A stretch of 64,000 bases of DNA, taken from positions 471,557 through 535,556 of the forward strand of contig NZ_RKIE01000001.1 of NCBI RefSeq assembly GCF_003751785.1. Reading direction: 5' to 3'. The notes under the pieces are model-generated. The model had not been told where the DNA came from. It saw only the letters and a program-made list of their open reading frames with translations, and searched no databases. Shown one piece after another: positions 26,728-35,553 of the stretch. This DNA is from Frigoribacterium sp. PhB160. GTDB taxonomy: Bacteria; Actinomycetota; Actinomycetes; Actinomycetales; Microbacteriaceae. The first letter of the stretch is position 1, and each line of letters begins with the position of its first letter. The translations under genes were made by a program, and so were the position numbers.

Positions 26728-27263
26728 GGTCGTCGCAGCGGGAACAGAGCCGCGGTCATCGAGACGGGCCGGGTGCCGGGCGTGCGCGGGGCCCGTGCGG
26801 CGGCGTGGAGGGCCGCCGACGCCTGCCCGACGTGCCGCACCACGCTGCGCCAGGTCTCGGGGTCGACCCAGAGCTCTGCGTCGGTGCTCGTCTGCGGGCC
26901 GTCGGCGCGCAGGGCCGAGCGGCGCCGCAGCTCGTCGGCGAGGGCGTCGACGAACAGCTCGCGGTCGTCGGCCTCCGCCCGGGACGAGGAGGCGCGGGGC
27001 GCGTCCACCCGGAACGGCCGCGCCGACGAGGCGTGCCGGTACCGCTTCGCCTCGCCGCCGCGCAGGCGCACCGTCTCGACGACCTCGACGAGCCCCGCCC
27101 TCTCGAGCACACGCAGGTGGTAGCTGGCGCTGGCCTGCGAGCAGCCGAGCTCGCGGCCGGCCTCGGCGGCGCTCGCCGGGAGGCCGGTGAGCAGCGAGAG
27201 GAGGCGCAGCCGGAGCGGGTGGGCGGTGGCGCGGAGTTCGTCGAGAGAGGACACGAGGGCCAT
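26724..27263 (-). CDS. ArsR family (HTH_20) transcriptional regulator
   Basis: A regulator of 179 aa from ATG at 27263 (MALVSSLDELRATAHPLRLR). The winged helix spans residues 10-80: HPLRLRLLSLLTGLPASAAE, ELGCSQASASYHLRVLERAG and LVEVVETVRLRGGEAKRYR. No metal-binding Cys pair of classical ArsR is present, so it belongs to the helix_turn_helix_20 group that senses other signals. It is the first gene of an operon with the MFS exporter. Its upstream region is shared with the divergent MaoC gene and holds a nested palindrome (27324-27383). Confidence 0.85.
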   Translation of the reverse strand: MALVSSLDELRATAHPLRLRLLSLLTGLPASAAEAGRELGCSQASASYHLRVLERAGLVEVVETVRLRGGEAKRYRHASSARPFRVDAPRASSSRAEADDRELFVDALADELRRRSALRADGPQTSTDAELWVDPETWRSVVRHVGQASAALHAAARAPRTPGTRPVSMTAALFPLRRP

Positions 27264-27323
27264 GCTGACCGCCGCACGCCGCCACCGTCGAATGGGTCTT
27301 TGGGGGTCGTGGAGGCCCGTGTC

Positions 27324-27383
27324 GCACCCCCTGTCCGGCGCTGCACCCCCGGGCCTGAGGGTGCGACGCCGGTCCGGGGGTGC
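27324..27383. repeat. Nested palindrome in the ArsR/MaoC divergent promoter region
   Basis: GCACCCCCTGTCCGGCG (27324-27340) pairs imperfectly with CGCCGGTCCGGGGGTGC (27367-27383), 14 of 17 positions, enclosing a second hairpin GCACCC...GGGTGC. It occupies the middle of the 172-base divergent region. It may be a transcription-blocking structure or a dispersed repeat related to 25374-25438. Confidence 0.5.
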
Positions 27384-27435
27384 GGCGCAGGCCGTGCGGG
27401 CGCCTGGCGGCCGCCTGAGGGTACGGTCGTCCTCC

Positions 27436-27912
27436 GTGCCTTCCTTCACCGAGACCCCGCTCGCCGACCGATGGTTCGAGGACTACGTCCCCGGCGCCGG
27501 CGGCACCTTCGGCCCGGCGGAGGTGACGGAGGCCGAGATCGTGGCCTTCGCGACGCGGTTCGACCCGCACACGATGCACGTCGACCCCGAGGCGTCGCGC
27601 ACCGGCGACTTCGGCGGCCTCATCGCCAGCGGGTGGCACACGACGGCCGTGATGATGCGCCTCATGGTCGACCACTTCCTCAACGAGGCGGCGAGCGTCG
27701 CCTCGCCGGGCGTCGACGAGCTGCGCTGGCACCTTCCCGTGCGGCCGGGCGACCTGCTGCGGGCGCGGTTCCTCGTGGTGTCGGCGCGCGCCTCCTCGTC
27801 GAGGCCCGACCGGGGCCTGGTGCGCACGCGCATCGAGCTGCTCAACCAGCGCGACGAGGTCGTCATGTCGCAGCTGATGATGAACCTCATCCGCCGCCGG
27901 CCGGAGGCGTGA
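27436..27912 (+). CDS. MaoC family dehydratase
   Basis: A hot-dog-fold protein of 158 aa from GTG at 27436. The hydratase-2 motif is clear: VAFATRFDPHTMHVDPEASR (Asp and His of the D-x-x-x-x-H dyad) followed by FGGLIASGWHTTAVMMRLMV. The C-terminal strands LRWHLPVRPGDLLRARFLV and LNQRDEVVMSQLMMNLIRR complete the fold. It likely hydrates an enoyl-CoA or related thioester. It stands alone, divergent from ArsR, with no other fatty-acid gene nearby. Confidence 0.9.
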   Translation: MPSFTETPLADRWFEDYVPGAGGTFGPAEVTEAEIVAFATRFDPHTMHVDPEASRTGDFGGLIASGWHTTAVMMRLMVDHFLNEAASVASPGVDELRWHLPVRPGDLLRARFLVVSARASSSRPDRGLVRTRIELLNQRDEVVMSQLMMNLIRRRPEA

Positions 27913-27916
27913 CGTC

Positions 27917-27967
27917 GCGTCGCGTCACGTTCTGCGCACGGCGTCGCGTCGTCTCGTGACGCGACGC
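27917..27967. terminator. 12-bp inverted repeat between convergent genes
   Basis: GCGTCGCGTCAC (27917-27928) pairs exactly with GTGACGCGACGC (27956-27967) around a 27-base loop that itself contains GTCGCGTCGTC. Lying between the convergent MaoC and hypothetical genes, it is a probable two-way terminator. Confidence 0.55.
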
Positions 27968-28010
27968 GCAGGGCGTGACGCGAGACGGGTGCACCGCCGC
28001 CGCCGGGTCG

Positions 28011-28523
28011 TCAGCCGCGCGGCGTGACGGTCGCCCGCCGCAGCCGCACCACCCAGCCCACGAGCCGGCCTGCGTGCCCCCGCCGCTCGTCGGTCGAGAG
28101 CACCTCGTGCCCGACCGCGCCGCCGGGGACGGGCGACAGCTGCCTCCGGCCCTCCTCGTCGAGGGTCGGCTCGAACGCCGTCGACACCTGGTCGAGGCGC
28201 GAGACGCGCCCGGTCACCGTCATCGTCCCCGAGCGACCCGTCGCGTCCGCGTCCGTGTCCCGGTCGAGCCGCACCGGCCGCCGCCCGGCGAACAGCAGCT
28301 CGACCCAGGCCTGGTCGGCGGGCACCACGACCCACTCCACGGTCTCGCTCACCCACGCGACGAAGGCGTCCTCCGCGACCTGCCACTCCGAGAGCCAGAC
28401 GTCCACGTCGCCCGCACCGGCCGGAGGCGCGGTGTCCGCCTCCTCCACGACCACCGGTCCCCGGGGCGCCCGCGCCTCGTACGAGCCGGCGTAGTGCGTC
28501 CGCGGCTGGTCGTCGTCGCTCAT
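28011..28523 (-). CDS. Hypothetical protein (possibly DUF6578-like)
   Basis: A cytosolic protein of 170 aa starting MSDDDQPRTHYAGSYEARAP. The middle DVDVWLSEWQVAEDAFVAWV then SETVEWVVVPADQAWVELLF and a beta-rich second half (GTMTVTGRVSRLDQVSTAFE) recall actinobacterial DUF6578 proteins, which begin V-W-x-x-x-W-Q, but the Cys pair of that family is missing. I treat the family as tentative. GC3 is high and a GGGAGGGACCG ribosome site precedes the ATG. It is convergent with the MaoC gene; the 186-base gap on the other side leads to umuD. Confidence 0.65.
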   Translation of the reverse strand: MSDDDQPRTHYAGSYEARAPRGPVVVEEADTAPPAGAGDVDVWLSEWQVAEDAFVAWVSETVEWVVVPADQAWVELLFAGRRPVRLDRDTDADATGRSGTMTVTGRVSRLDQVSTAFEPTLDEEGRRQLSPVPGGAVGHEVLSTDERRGHAGRLVGWVVRLRRATVTPRG

Positions 28524-28651
28524 CGGTCCCTCCCCGGGTGTCGAGCGCACCACGGTACGGCAGCCCGGGCCCGCCGCCGCCCGGCGGCAGTGTCGGAGGC
28601 ATGACGTATCGTCCTCGGCGGGAGGCCTGGTGGACGACGACGGAGAGCCAT

Positions 28652-28671
28652 GCGCGCGTGATGACGCGCGC
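28652..28671. promoter_or_regulatory. 20-bp perfect palindrome upstream of umuD-like gene
   Basis: GCGCGCGT-GATG-ACGCGCGC is an exact 8-bp inverted repeat around 4 bases, 38 bases before the UmuD-like start. No canonical actinobacterial LexA box (GAAC-N4-GTTC type) is visible in 28524-28709, so this could be the operator instead, though simple GC repeats of this sort also arise by chance. Confidence 0.4.
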
Positions 28672-28709
28672 CTCCTCGTCGAGCCTCGAGCACGCCTCGG
28701 GGGCTCGCG

Positions 28710-29141
28710 GTGACCGCCGTCGTCGGCCCCGTCGGGGGAGAGGAGCGGCCCGACCACCTCCTGCCGCAGCAGGCGTCGGAGGCCGTCCACGCCGGCTTCC
28801 CGTCGCCCGCGCAGGGCTACTACAACGGGCCGGTCGACCTCAACCGGCACCTCATGCGCGACCCGACGGCGACGTTCCTCGTGCGGGTGAGCGGCGACAG
28901 CATGACCGGGGCCGGCATCTTCGACGGCGACGAGCTCGTCGTCGACCGCGGGCTCGACGCGCACGACGGCCACGTCGTCGTGGCGGTCGTCAACGCCGAG
29001 CTCACGGTCAAGCGCCTGTCGTGGCGCGACGGCCTGATGGTGCTCAGCCCCGAGAACCCGGCCTACCCCGAGATCGTCCTCTCCGAGCTCGACGAGGCGA
29101 CCGTCTGGGGCGTCGTGACGAGGTGCCTGCATCGTGTCTGA
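28710..29141 (+). CDS. umuD: UmuD-like S24 autoprotease subunit of DNA polymerase V
   Basis: A protein of 143 aa from GTG at 28710. It has the LexA/UmuD peptidase fold: cleavage site His-Ala-Gly-Phe in [15 protein letters not shown], catalytic Ser in [16 protein letters not shown], and catalytic Lys in [11 protein letters not shown], followed by [11 protein letters not shown]. There is no DNA-binding domain, so it is UmuD rather than LexA. RecA-stimulated self-cleavage would yield UmuD' for translesion synthesis. Its last 8 bases overlap the umuC-like start, giving a standard umuDC operon. Confidence 0.9.
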   Translation: MTAVVGPVGGEERPDHLLPQQASEAVHAGFPSPAQGYYNGPVDLNRHLMRDPTATFLVRVSGDSMTGAGIFDGDELVVDRGLDAHDGHVVVAVVNAELTVKRLSWRDGLMVLSPENPAYPEIVLSELDEATVWGVVTRCLHRV

Positions 29142-30525
29142 GCCCGCCCGGCCCGGGCCCGCGCCGACCGGGCGCACGGCGACCGGGCGCACGCCGTCCG
29201 CGCGCATGCCGTCCGGGCGCACGCCGTCCGAGGCCCGTCAGACCGAGCGCAGCATCGCGATCGTCGACGCCAACAACTTCTACGTCTCGTGCGAGCGGGT
29301 CTTCGACCCCTCCCTCGAGGGCAGGCCCGTGGTCGTCCTGTCGAACAACGACGGCTGCGTCATCGCACGCTCGCAAGAGGCCAAGGCGCTCAACGTCGAC
29401 ATGGCGGCGCCCTGGCACAGCATCGCGCCGATCGCGGCGATGCAGGGCGTCGTCGCGGTGTCGAGCAACTACGAGCTCTACGGCGACATGTCCGCCCGCT
29501 CGGCCGAGATCCTCAGCCGCTACACGAGCGAGCAAGAGGTCTACTCGATCGACGAGTCGTTCATCGAGCTGACCGGCACGCTCGACGAGACGATCGCCCA
29601 GGCCCGCGAGATCCGCCGGGCCATGCGCAAGCTGATCGGGCTGCCGGTCAGCATCGGCATCGCGCCGACCAAGACACTGGCCAAGCTCGCGAACCGCGGC
29701 TCGAAGCAGAACCCCGCCCTGGGAGGCGTCTGTCACCTCGGCAGCTACGCCCCGACCCAGCAGACGGCGATCCTCGCGAGCGTCGACGTGGGCGACGTCT
29801 GGGGCATCGGCCGACGCACCGCGAAGAAGCTCGCGCCGCTCGGCGTCCACACCGCGGCGGACCTCCGCGACGCCGACGCGGCGCTCGTCCGGAAGCGCTT
29901 CGGCGTCGTCCAGGCCCGCGTCGTGCACGAGCTCCGCGGAGTCGACTGCCTGCCGATCGAGCAGGTCCAGCCCGAGCGCGAGCAGATCTACCACTCGCGG
30001 TCGTTCGCCGTGCCCATCACCACCGTGACCGAGCTGGAGGAGGTGCTGTCGGTCTACACGCAGCGGGCCGCCGCCCGGTTGCGGAAGCAGGGCTCGCTGA
30101 CGCGCCTGATGCGGTGCTTCGCCGCGACCTCGCCGTTCTCCGACACCGCCGGGCACACGAACCACTCGGTGTCGGTCGCGTTCCCCGAGCCCACCGACGA
30201 CGCGACGACCCTCTACCGCGCGGCCATCGCCGCGCTCGGGCCGCAGCTCGAGCCCGACAAGCGCTACGTCCGGGCCGGGGTGACGCTGATGGAGCTCACG
30301 CCGCGTGACGAGCACGCGAGCCTCGACGTCTTCGACGAGGCCGCCGCCGCACCGCCGGCCTACGGCGCCGTGATCGACCGCATCGCCGGCAAGTTCGGCG
30401 AGGACACCCTGGGGCTCGGCGTCGCCGGCCTCCGCCACCGACGCGGCTGGTCGATGAAGCGCGACATGGTCTCGCCCCGAGCGACCACCCACTGGGACGA
30501 GCTCGCGACGGTCAAGGCGACCTAG
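29134..30525 (+). CDS. umuC: Y-family DNA polymerase V subunit UmuC
   Basis: A polymerase of 463 aa from GTG at 29134. The first 35 residues are a Thr/Gly/Arg/Ser repeat ([20 protein letters not shown]) absent from E. coli UmuC. The catalytic palm starts [19 protein letters not shown] (first Asp) and has [13 protein letters not shown] (Asp-Glu). Next come [19 protein letters not shown], the helix-hairpin-helix [14 protein letters not shown], the little finger, and a C-terminal DUF4113-like tail ([20 protein letters not shown]). It performs error-prone lesion bypass with UmuD'. The N-terminal repeat looks like recent slippage and may not affect function. Confidence 0.93.
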   Translation: MSEPARPGPAPTGRTATGRTPSARMPSGRTPSEARQTERSIAIVDANNFYVSCERVFDPSLEGRPVVVLSNNDGCVIARSQEAKALNVDMAAPWHSIAPIAAMQGVVAVSSNYELYGDMSARSAEILSRYTSEQEVYSIDESFIELTGTLDETIAQAREIRRAMRKLIGLPVSIGIAPTKTLAKLANRGSKQNPALGGVCHLGSYAPTQQTAILASVDVGDVWGIGRRTAKKLAPLGVHTAADLRDADAALVRKRFGVVQARVVHELRGVDCLPIEQVQPEREQIYHSRSFAVPITTVTELEEVLSVYTQRAAARLRKQGSLTRLMRCFAATSPFSDTAGHTNHSVSVAFPEPTDDATTLYRAAIAALGPQLEPDKRYVRAGVTLMELTPRDEHASLDVFDEAAAAPPAYGAVIDRIAGKFGEDTLGLGVAGLRHRRGWSMKRDMVSPRATTHWDELATVKAT

Positions 30526-30634
30526 CGACCCGCGACCTGGCGACCTGGCGACCTGGCGACCTAGCGACCTGGCGACGGGCGACCTGGCGACCCGACGACG
30601 CGACGACCCGGCGGCGCAGCGACCGGGCGACCCG
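30518..30634. repeat. 9-bp tandem repeats (GCGACCTGG) after umuC
   Basis: About a dozen imperfect units of GCGACCTGG, GCGACCTAG and GCGACGGGC follow the umuC stop. They occupy the first part of a 393-base gap (30526-30918) that has no supported gene; the second part holds the CTCAGG palindrome and the PadR promoter. Confidence 0.75.
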
Positions 30635-30682
30635 TCCACCTCGCGGGTCCGATGCGCCGGTCGCATACCGCGCCTCCGCGTG

Positions 30683-30770
30683 CGTCGACGACTCAGGAGC
30701 ATCCGTCGTCGTCGTTCGCCCCGGCGCCCAGGCCCGGGCGCCCGCGACGAGATGTCCTGAGTCGTCGACG
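30683..30770. repeat. CTCAGG/CCTGAG palindromic element, copy 1
   Basis: Exact 16-bp arms, CGTCGACGACTCAGGA at 30683-30698 and TCCTGAGTCGTCGACG at 30755-30770, enclose a 56-base centre with its own inverted repeats (ATCCGTCG...CGACGAGAT and GGGCGCC types). Related copies with the same ends occur at 45516-45600 and 63788-63872, with part of another at the window edge, so it is a dispersed element rather than a local terminator. Confidence 0.75.
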
Positions 30771-30918
30771 GGGCCGCGCGGCCGACCCCGGGGGCCATCA
30801 CCGAGCCTGGGTGCCGGCCCCGGGCGGCGTCGGTGGCCGGGTATATCGTTCGGGCATCGTTCGGCCCCCGCCAGGAGGCCGGTCGCACCCCTCAGTCCGA
30901 CCCCGTCAGGAGACCATC

Positions 30919-31452
30919 ATGGGCAACTCGCACGCACCGACACCCTTCGGCGTCGACCTCGAGGGGATGTGGCAGGCCATGGACCAGCTGCGGTCCACCT
31001 TCGACCGTCGCGACGGCTCCCGCGCCCCGCGCGGCGAGGTCCGCGCCGCGATCCTCGCGCTGCTCTCCGAGCGGCCGATGCACGGGTACCAGATCATCCA
31101 CGAGATCGACGAGCGCAGCGGCGGCGACTGGAAGCCGAGCGCCGGCTCCGTCTACCCGACCCTCCAGCTGCTCGCCGACGAGGGCCTCATCTCGGCGGAG
31201 GAGACGGACGGGCGCAAGGTCTGGTCGCTGACCGACACCGGCCGTGCCGCGGCGGGCGTCGACCCGGCCGCCTCGTGGACGGCCCCGCGCTCCGGCGGCG
31301 ACCGCCGGACGGCCCTGCCGAAGGCCGGCGTCGAGCTGGCCCGCGCGACGGCCCAGGTCGGCCGCACCGGCACCTCCGCCCAGGTCGACGAGGCGGTGGC
31401 GGTGCTCGACGAGGCCCGTCGCCGCATCTACTCGATCCTCGCCCGAGACTGA
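30919..31452 (+). CDS. PadR family transcriptional regulator
   Basis: A regulator of 177 aa from ATG at 30919 with CAGGAGACC ahead. The winged helix starts at about residue 38: GEVRAAILALLSERPMHGYQ, IIHEIDERSGGDWKPSAGSV, YPTLQLLADEGLISAEETDG, the hallmark PadR string. A C-terminal helical region mediates dimers. The sequence 60-75 bases upstream has GTATATCGTTCGGGCATCGTTCGG, a repeated ATCGTTCGG that could be its site. It is followed five bases later by a UbiB-like kinase gene, so the two are co-transcribed. Confidence 0.9.
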   Translation: MGNSHAPTPFGVDLEGMWQAMDQLRSTFDRRDGSRAPRGEVRAAILALLSERPMHGYQIIHEIDERSGGDWKPSAGSVYPTLQLLADEGLISAEETDGRKVWSLTDTGRAAAGVDPAASWTAPRSGGDRRTALPKAGVELARATAQVGRTGTSAQVDEAVAVLDEARRRIYSILARD

Positions 31453-31457
31453 CGCGG

Positions 31458-33170
31458 GTGGCGTCGCCCCGTCTCGACGAGGCCAGCTCCGCGGTGCGCG
31501 ACCCCGCCGGTCGTGCCCGCTACCGGCGGATCCTGCGGTTCGCCTCACGGCACCTCGCCGTGACCTGGTGGTTCGAGCTCGTGCTGCCGCGCCTCGGCCT
31601 CCGGTGGGTGGCCGAGCGCACGCGCGCCCGGCGCATGCAGCGCTTCGCCCGCGGCTTCCACGCGCTCGCGCTCGACCTCGGCGGCCTGATGATCAAGGTC
31701 GGCCAGTACCTGTCGTCGCGCCTCGACGTCCTGCCGCCCGAGATCACGAAGGAGCTGGAGGGCCTGCAGGACGAGGTCACGCCGGTCCCGTTCCCCGAGA
31801 TCCGGGCGCTGGCCGAGGCCGAGCTCGGCGTGCCCCTCGGCGAGGTCTTCGCCTCCGTCTCGCCCGAGCCGATCGCCGCCGCCTCGCTCGGGCAGGCGCA
31901 CCGGGCCGTCCTCGGTCCCGTCGACTCGGCCGACACCGGCCTCGTCGACGTCGTGCTCAAGGTGCAGCGCCCGGGCATCGACCGGATCGTCGACGTCGAC
32001 CTCGCCGCCCTCCGCAAGGTGGGCGGCTGGCTCAGCCACGTGCGGCTCGTCTCCGACCGCGTCGACGCCCCGGCGCTCGTCGAGGAGTTCGCCCGCACGA
32101 GCCTGGAGGAGATCGACTACCTGCACGAGGCCGCGAGCTCGGCCCGCTTCGCGGCCGACTTCGACTGCGACGACCGCGTCGGCGTGCCCGACGTCGTGTG
32201 GGAGCGCTCGACCCGGCGCGTGCTCGTACTCGAGGACGTCTCGGCGATCAAGATCACCGACGTCGACGGCCTCCGCGCAGCGGGCATCGACCCGGTCGAC
32301 GTGGCACCGGTCTTCGCCGCCGTCATGTTCGACCAGCTCTTCTCGAACGGCTTCTTCCACGCCGACCCGCACCCCGGCAACATCTTCGTGACCCCGGTCG
32401 CCGCGGCCGAGGGCGAGCGCCCCTGGCGACTCACATTCATCGACTTCGGCATGATGGGCGAGGTGCCGACCGGCACCCGCAACGGCCTGCGCCAGCTGCT
32501 CATCGCCGCCGCCAGCCGCGACGGCAGCGGCATGGTCGGCGCGATGCGCGACCTCGGCGTGCTGCTGCCGACCGCCGACACGATCGAGCTCGAGCGGGCC
32601 GTCACGGCGACCTTCGCCCGCTTCGGCGGCATGGGCTTCGCCGAGCTCCGCGAGGTCGACCCGCGCGAGTACCGCGAGTTCGCCGGCCAGTTCGGCGACC
32701 TCATCCGGTCGCTGCCGTTCCAGCTGCCCGACGACTTCCTGCTCGTGCTCCGCGCGGTGACGCTCACCTCCGGCGTCTCGAGCGCGCTCGACCCCGTCTT
32801 CAACCTGTGGGACTCCGTCGAGCCCTACGCCGCGCAGCTCGTCCGCGACGAGCGCGGCAACGCCGTGCAGGACGTCGTCCGGCGGGCGACCGACGCCGCC
32901 GGGGTCGCGGTGCGCCTCCCGGGCCGGCTCGACCACCTCGTCTCGCGCCTCGAGGACGGCACGCTCGAGGTCGGCAGCCCGCGCATCGAGCGCCAGCTGA
33001 CGGGCATCCGCCGGGCGGTGCGCCGCGTCGTGTCGGCCGTGCTCTTCGCGGGGCTGCTGGTCGCCGGCGCCGTGCTCCGCGTCGGCGACGACGTGCTCGG
33101 CACCTGGCTGATCGCCGTGTCGGCGCTGCCCCTGCTGCACGCGCTCTTCGCGGGCCGCCGCACGCCCTAG
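31458..33170 (+). CDS. AarF/UbiB (ABC1) family atypical kinase
   Basis: A membrane-associated kinase-fold protein of 570 aa from GTG at 31458. Motifs in order: the Lys/Gln-rich KxGQ helix (LMIKVGQYLSSRLDVLPPEI), the Ala-rich loop AAASLGQAHRA, VVLKVQRPGI with the ATP-binding Lys, LEEIDYLHEA, NGFFHADPHPGNIF (catalytic loop) and IDFGMMGEV (metal-binding DFG). Two C-terminal helices (about 505-560) anchor it in the membrane. UbiB-type proteins support isoprenoid quinone metabolism; in menaquinone-using actinobacteria the exact role is unsettled. Co-transcribed with PadR. It ends two bases into the stop of the convergent hydrolase. Confidence 0.9.
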   Translation: MASPRLDEASSAVRDPAGRARYRRILRFASRHLAVTWWFELVLPRLGLRWVAERTRARRMQRFARGFHALALDLGGLMIKVGQYLSSRLDVLPPEITKELEGLQDEVTPVPFPEIRALAEAELGVPLGEVFASVSPEPIAAASLGQAHRAVLGPVDSADTGLVDVVLKVQRPGIDRIVDVDLAALRKVGGWLSHVRLVSDRVDAPALVEEFARTSLEEIDYLHEAASSARFAADFDCDDRVGVPDVVWERSTRRVLVLEDVSAIKITDVDGLRAAGIDPVDVAPVFAAVMFDQLFSNGFFHADPHPGNIFVTPVAAAEGERPWRLTFIDFGMMGEVPTGTRNGLRQLLIAAASRDGSGMVGAMRDLGVLLPTADTIELERAVTATFARFGGMGFAELREVDPREYREFAGQFGDLIRSLPFQLPDDFLLVLRAVTLTSGVSSALDPVFNLWDSVEPYAAQLVRDERGNAVQDVVRRATDAAGVAVRLPGRLDHLVSRLEDGTLEVGSPRIERQLTGIRRAVRRVVSAVLFAGLLVAGAVLRVGDDVLGTWLIAVSALPLLHALFAGRRTP

Positions 33171-34054
33171 TCGGAGGGCGGCCGCCCCGGCGACGCGAGC
33201 AGGTCCGCGACGGTGCGGGTCAGCGCGTCGGCGCCGAGGTGGTCGTCGGCCGTGACCGTGACGACGGCGTCGCCGCCGAAGACCAGCAGCTGGCCGTAGG
33301 CGCCGTGCAGGCGCCAGGCATCGCCGGGTCCGTCCCAGCCTGCGAGGGCGTAGCCCCGGTATCCCTCGTTCTGCCCCGAGACGACCCAGTCGGAATGCAT
33401 GGCGTCGACGATGCCGGCGGGCACGAGCTGGCGGTCGCCCCACCGCCCGCGGTCCCGCACCAGCCGGCCGAGGCGGGAGAGCTCGGCGGTCGTGAGCCAG
33501 AGGCCGCCCGCGCCGACGAGGTGGCCGAGCGGGCAGCGCTCCCACGTCGGGTCGTCGATGCCGAGCGGGTCGAAGAGGCGGGGCCGCAGGTACTCGGCCA
33601 CGTCGCCGACCCGCGTCGCCAGGGCGCGCATCGCCGTGTACGTGCTCGCGGTCGAGTACTGGAAGACGCGCCCGCGCGACGGCCGCGACAGGAACTCGAG
33701 GGCGAGGTCGGGCCAGTCGGTCATGATCGTCTCCGACCAGGGCAGGTCGACGCCGCTCGACATCGACAGCAGGTGCCGCATCGTGATCGCGTCGACGCCG
33801 GGCCCGGGCCGGGCGCCCGCCACGAGCGGAGCCACGGGCTCGTCGAGCGAGAGGAGGCCTTCCTCGGCCGCGAGGCCCGCGGCCAGCACGCAGACGCCCT
33901 TCGCGACCGAGTGCACGTCGCGCCGCTCGTCGGCCCGCCAGAGGTGCCCCGCCTCGTCGTCGTCGCCGACGAGCACGTGCAGCCCGTGGGCCCCGAACCC
34001 GGAGGCGCCCACCGAGCGCACGATCTCGTCACGGAGGTGCTCGGCACGGGTCAT
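33167..34054 (-). CDS. Serine hydrolase of the beta-lactamase (class C) fold
   Basis: A protein of 295 aa starting MTRAEHLRDEIVRSVG. The catalytic S-x-x-K is HSVAKGV near residue 50; a Tyr-Ser-Thr motif (FQYSTASTYTAM) replaces Y-x-N. Further family landmarks are LLSMSSGVDLPWSE and LWLTTAELSRLGRLV. There is no signal peptide, so it is likely cytosolic and acts as an esterase or amidase rather than a secreted lactamase. Its stop overlaps the convergent UbiB stop, so no terminator separates them. Confidence 0.87.
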   Translation of the reverse strand: MTRAEHLRDEIVRSVGASGFGAHGLHVLVGDDDEAGHLWRADERRDVHSVAKGVCVLAAGLAAEEGLLSLDEPVAPLVAGARPGPGVDAITMRHLLSMSSGVDLPWSETIMTDWPDLALEFLSRPSRGRVFQYSTASTYTAMRALATRVGDVAEYLRPRLFDPLGIDDPTWERCPLGHLVGAGGLWLTTAELSRLGRLVRDRGRWGDRQLVPAGIVDAMHSDWVVSGQNEGYRGYALAGWDGPGDAWRLHGAYGQLLVFGGDAVVTVTADDHLGADALTRTVADLLASPGRPPSD

Positions 34055-34215
34055 GCCCGCCAGTCTCCCGCGTCGCCGCCCGGCGACCTGACCCGTCGCG
34101 CGGCGAGCCCGCACGCACGACGAGGTCGCCCGCGTCCGCTACCGTCGAGGAGGCGCGGCCCGGCTCGCGCTCTCCCCCCACCCGTCGACGGCCCCCCCAG
34201 GCCCGGAGGTCCCCC

Positions 34216-35496
34216 GTGCGCACACTCGTCATCGGAGACGTCGGCGTCGTCGACGACATGATCCACATCGGCGACGAGGCCATGACCGAGGAGCTCGTGA
34301 CGCAGCTCCGACAGCGTCGCGTCGACGCCGTCACGGTCGTCTCGTCCGCCCCCGACGAGACGGCGGCCCGCTACGGCGTCGACGCCGTCCGCCCGATCGG
34401 CTTCGCCCCCGCCGGCCTGGCGGCGCTCGGCACGGTCGCGAGCGGCCGCGACGGGCAGGTCGAGCGGCAGCAGCGCGTCGTCGAGGCCGCCGAGGGCAGC
34501 CGCACGTCCCTCCCGCACGACGACCCCGCCCGTGCGCTGATCGAGGCGGTGCGCGAGTCCGACGCCGTCGTGGTCGCGGGCGGCGGCAACATGGCGTCGC
34601 GCTGGGCGCTCCACGTCTTCGAGCGCTCGACGATCGGCCGGGTCGCCGCGGTCGTCGGCCGCCCCCTGGTCGTCACCGGCCAGACGATCGGGCCCGACCT
34701 CGTCGCCGACGACGAGCGCCTCGTCTCGGGGCTGCTCCGCGACGCCCGGCTCTTCGGCGTCCGCGAGGGCGCCTCGCTGTCGCTCATGCGGCGCGTGGCC
34801 GACGACACGCAGCCCGGGCTCGCGCGGCGCGTGGCGCAGAACGTCGACGACGCGACCTTCCTCGGGGCGGAGGACGTGCCTCCGGCGGTCCCGGCCCCAC
34901 GGTCGACCCTCGTCGCGGCGGACGACGCCGCGTACTGCGCGGTGAGCCTGTCGACGCACGTCGGCGACGCCGACCGGGGCCAGGTCGTCACCGCCCTCGC
35001 CCGCCTGCTCGACTCGGTCGCCGACGAGACCGGCCTCGAGATCGCGTTCCTCGCGCACTGGGCCTCGGTGCACGAGGGCGACGAGCGCGGCGACTCCGTG
35101 CTGCACCGCCGCGTGATCGACGCGATGACGGCCTCGCGCGTGCGGATCGAGCCGACCACCGACTCCGTCGCCGCCGCCCGCTTCGCCCGGGGGGCCGCCC
35201 TGCACCTCACCAGCCGGTACCACCCCGCGGTCTTCGCCGTCGCCGGGGGAGTGCCCACGGTCGGCATGTCCGTCGACGGCTACACGCGCGTGAAGCTCAC
35301 GGGTGCGCTCGGTGCCTTCGGGCAGACGAGCGTCGTGCCGGTCGAGTCGGTCGTGCTCGGCAGCGCGGTGCGGGCCGTGCGGTCGGCCTGGCTCGACGCC
35401 GGCACGACGCGGGCCGCGTGGGAGGCTCGGGTCGGCTCGGTCCGCGCCGCCTCCGTCGGCTGGTGGGACCGCGTCGCCGAGGAGCTCGGGGCCTGA
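34216..35496 (+). CDS. Polysaccharide pyruvyl transferase family protein
   Basis: A protein of 426 aa from GTG at 34216. It shows the PS_pyruv_trans pattern: N-terminal MRTLVIGDVGVVDDMIHIGD (nucleotide-like binding), VVVAGGGNMASRWALHVFER, VVTGQTIGPDLVADDERLVS, FGVREGASLSLMRRV and the C-terminal HLTSRYHPAVFAVAGGVPTVG (the conserved R-x-H). It transfers a pyruvyl ketal from PEP to a cell-wall or exopolysaccharide sugar. It is a single gene with no glycan cluster adjoining, ending at a short hairpin (35522-35537). Confidence 0.9.
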   Translation: MRTLVIGDVGVVDDMIHIGDEAMTEELVTQLRQRRVDAVTVVSSAPDETAARYGVDAVRPIGFAPAGLAALGTVASGRDGQVERQQRVVEAAEGSRTSLPHDDPARALIEAVRESDAVVVAGGGNMASRWALHVFERSTIGRVAAVVGRPLVVTGQTIGPDLVADDERLVSGLLRDARLFGVREGASLSLMRRVADDTQPGLARRVAQNVDDATFLGAEDVPPAVPAPRSTLVAADDAAYCAVSLSTHVGDADRGQVVTALARLLDSVADETGLEIAFLAHWASVHEGDERGDSVLHRRVIDAMTASRVRIEPTTDSVAAARFARGAALHLTSRYHPAVFAVAGGVPTVGMSVDGYTRVKLTGALGAFGQTSVVPVESVVLGSAVRAVRSAWLDAGTTRAAWEARVGSVRAASVGWWDRVAEELGA

Positions 35497-35521
35497 GCCG
35501 CACGGCCGCCCGGGCGGGGCT

Positions 35522-35537
35522 CGGGGCCTGGGCCCCG
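35522..35537. terminator. Short GC hairpin between convergent genes
   Basis: CGGGGCC-TG-GGCCCCG, a perfect 7-bp stem, lies between the pyruvyl transferase gene and the convergent Asp23-like gene. It is a weak candidate terminator serving both. Confidence 0.45.
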
Positions 35538-35553
35538 CGCCGGCCGGGGCAGG

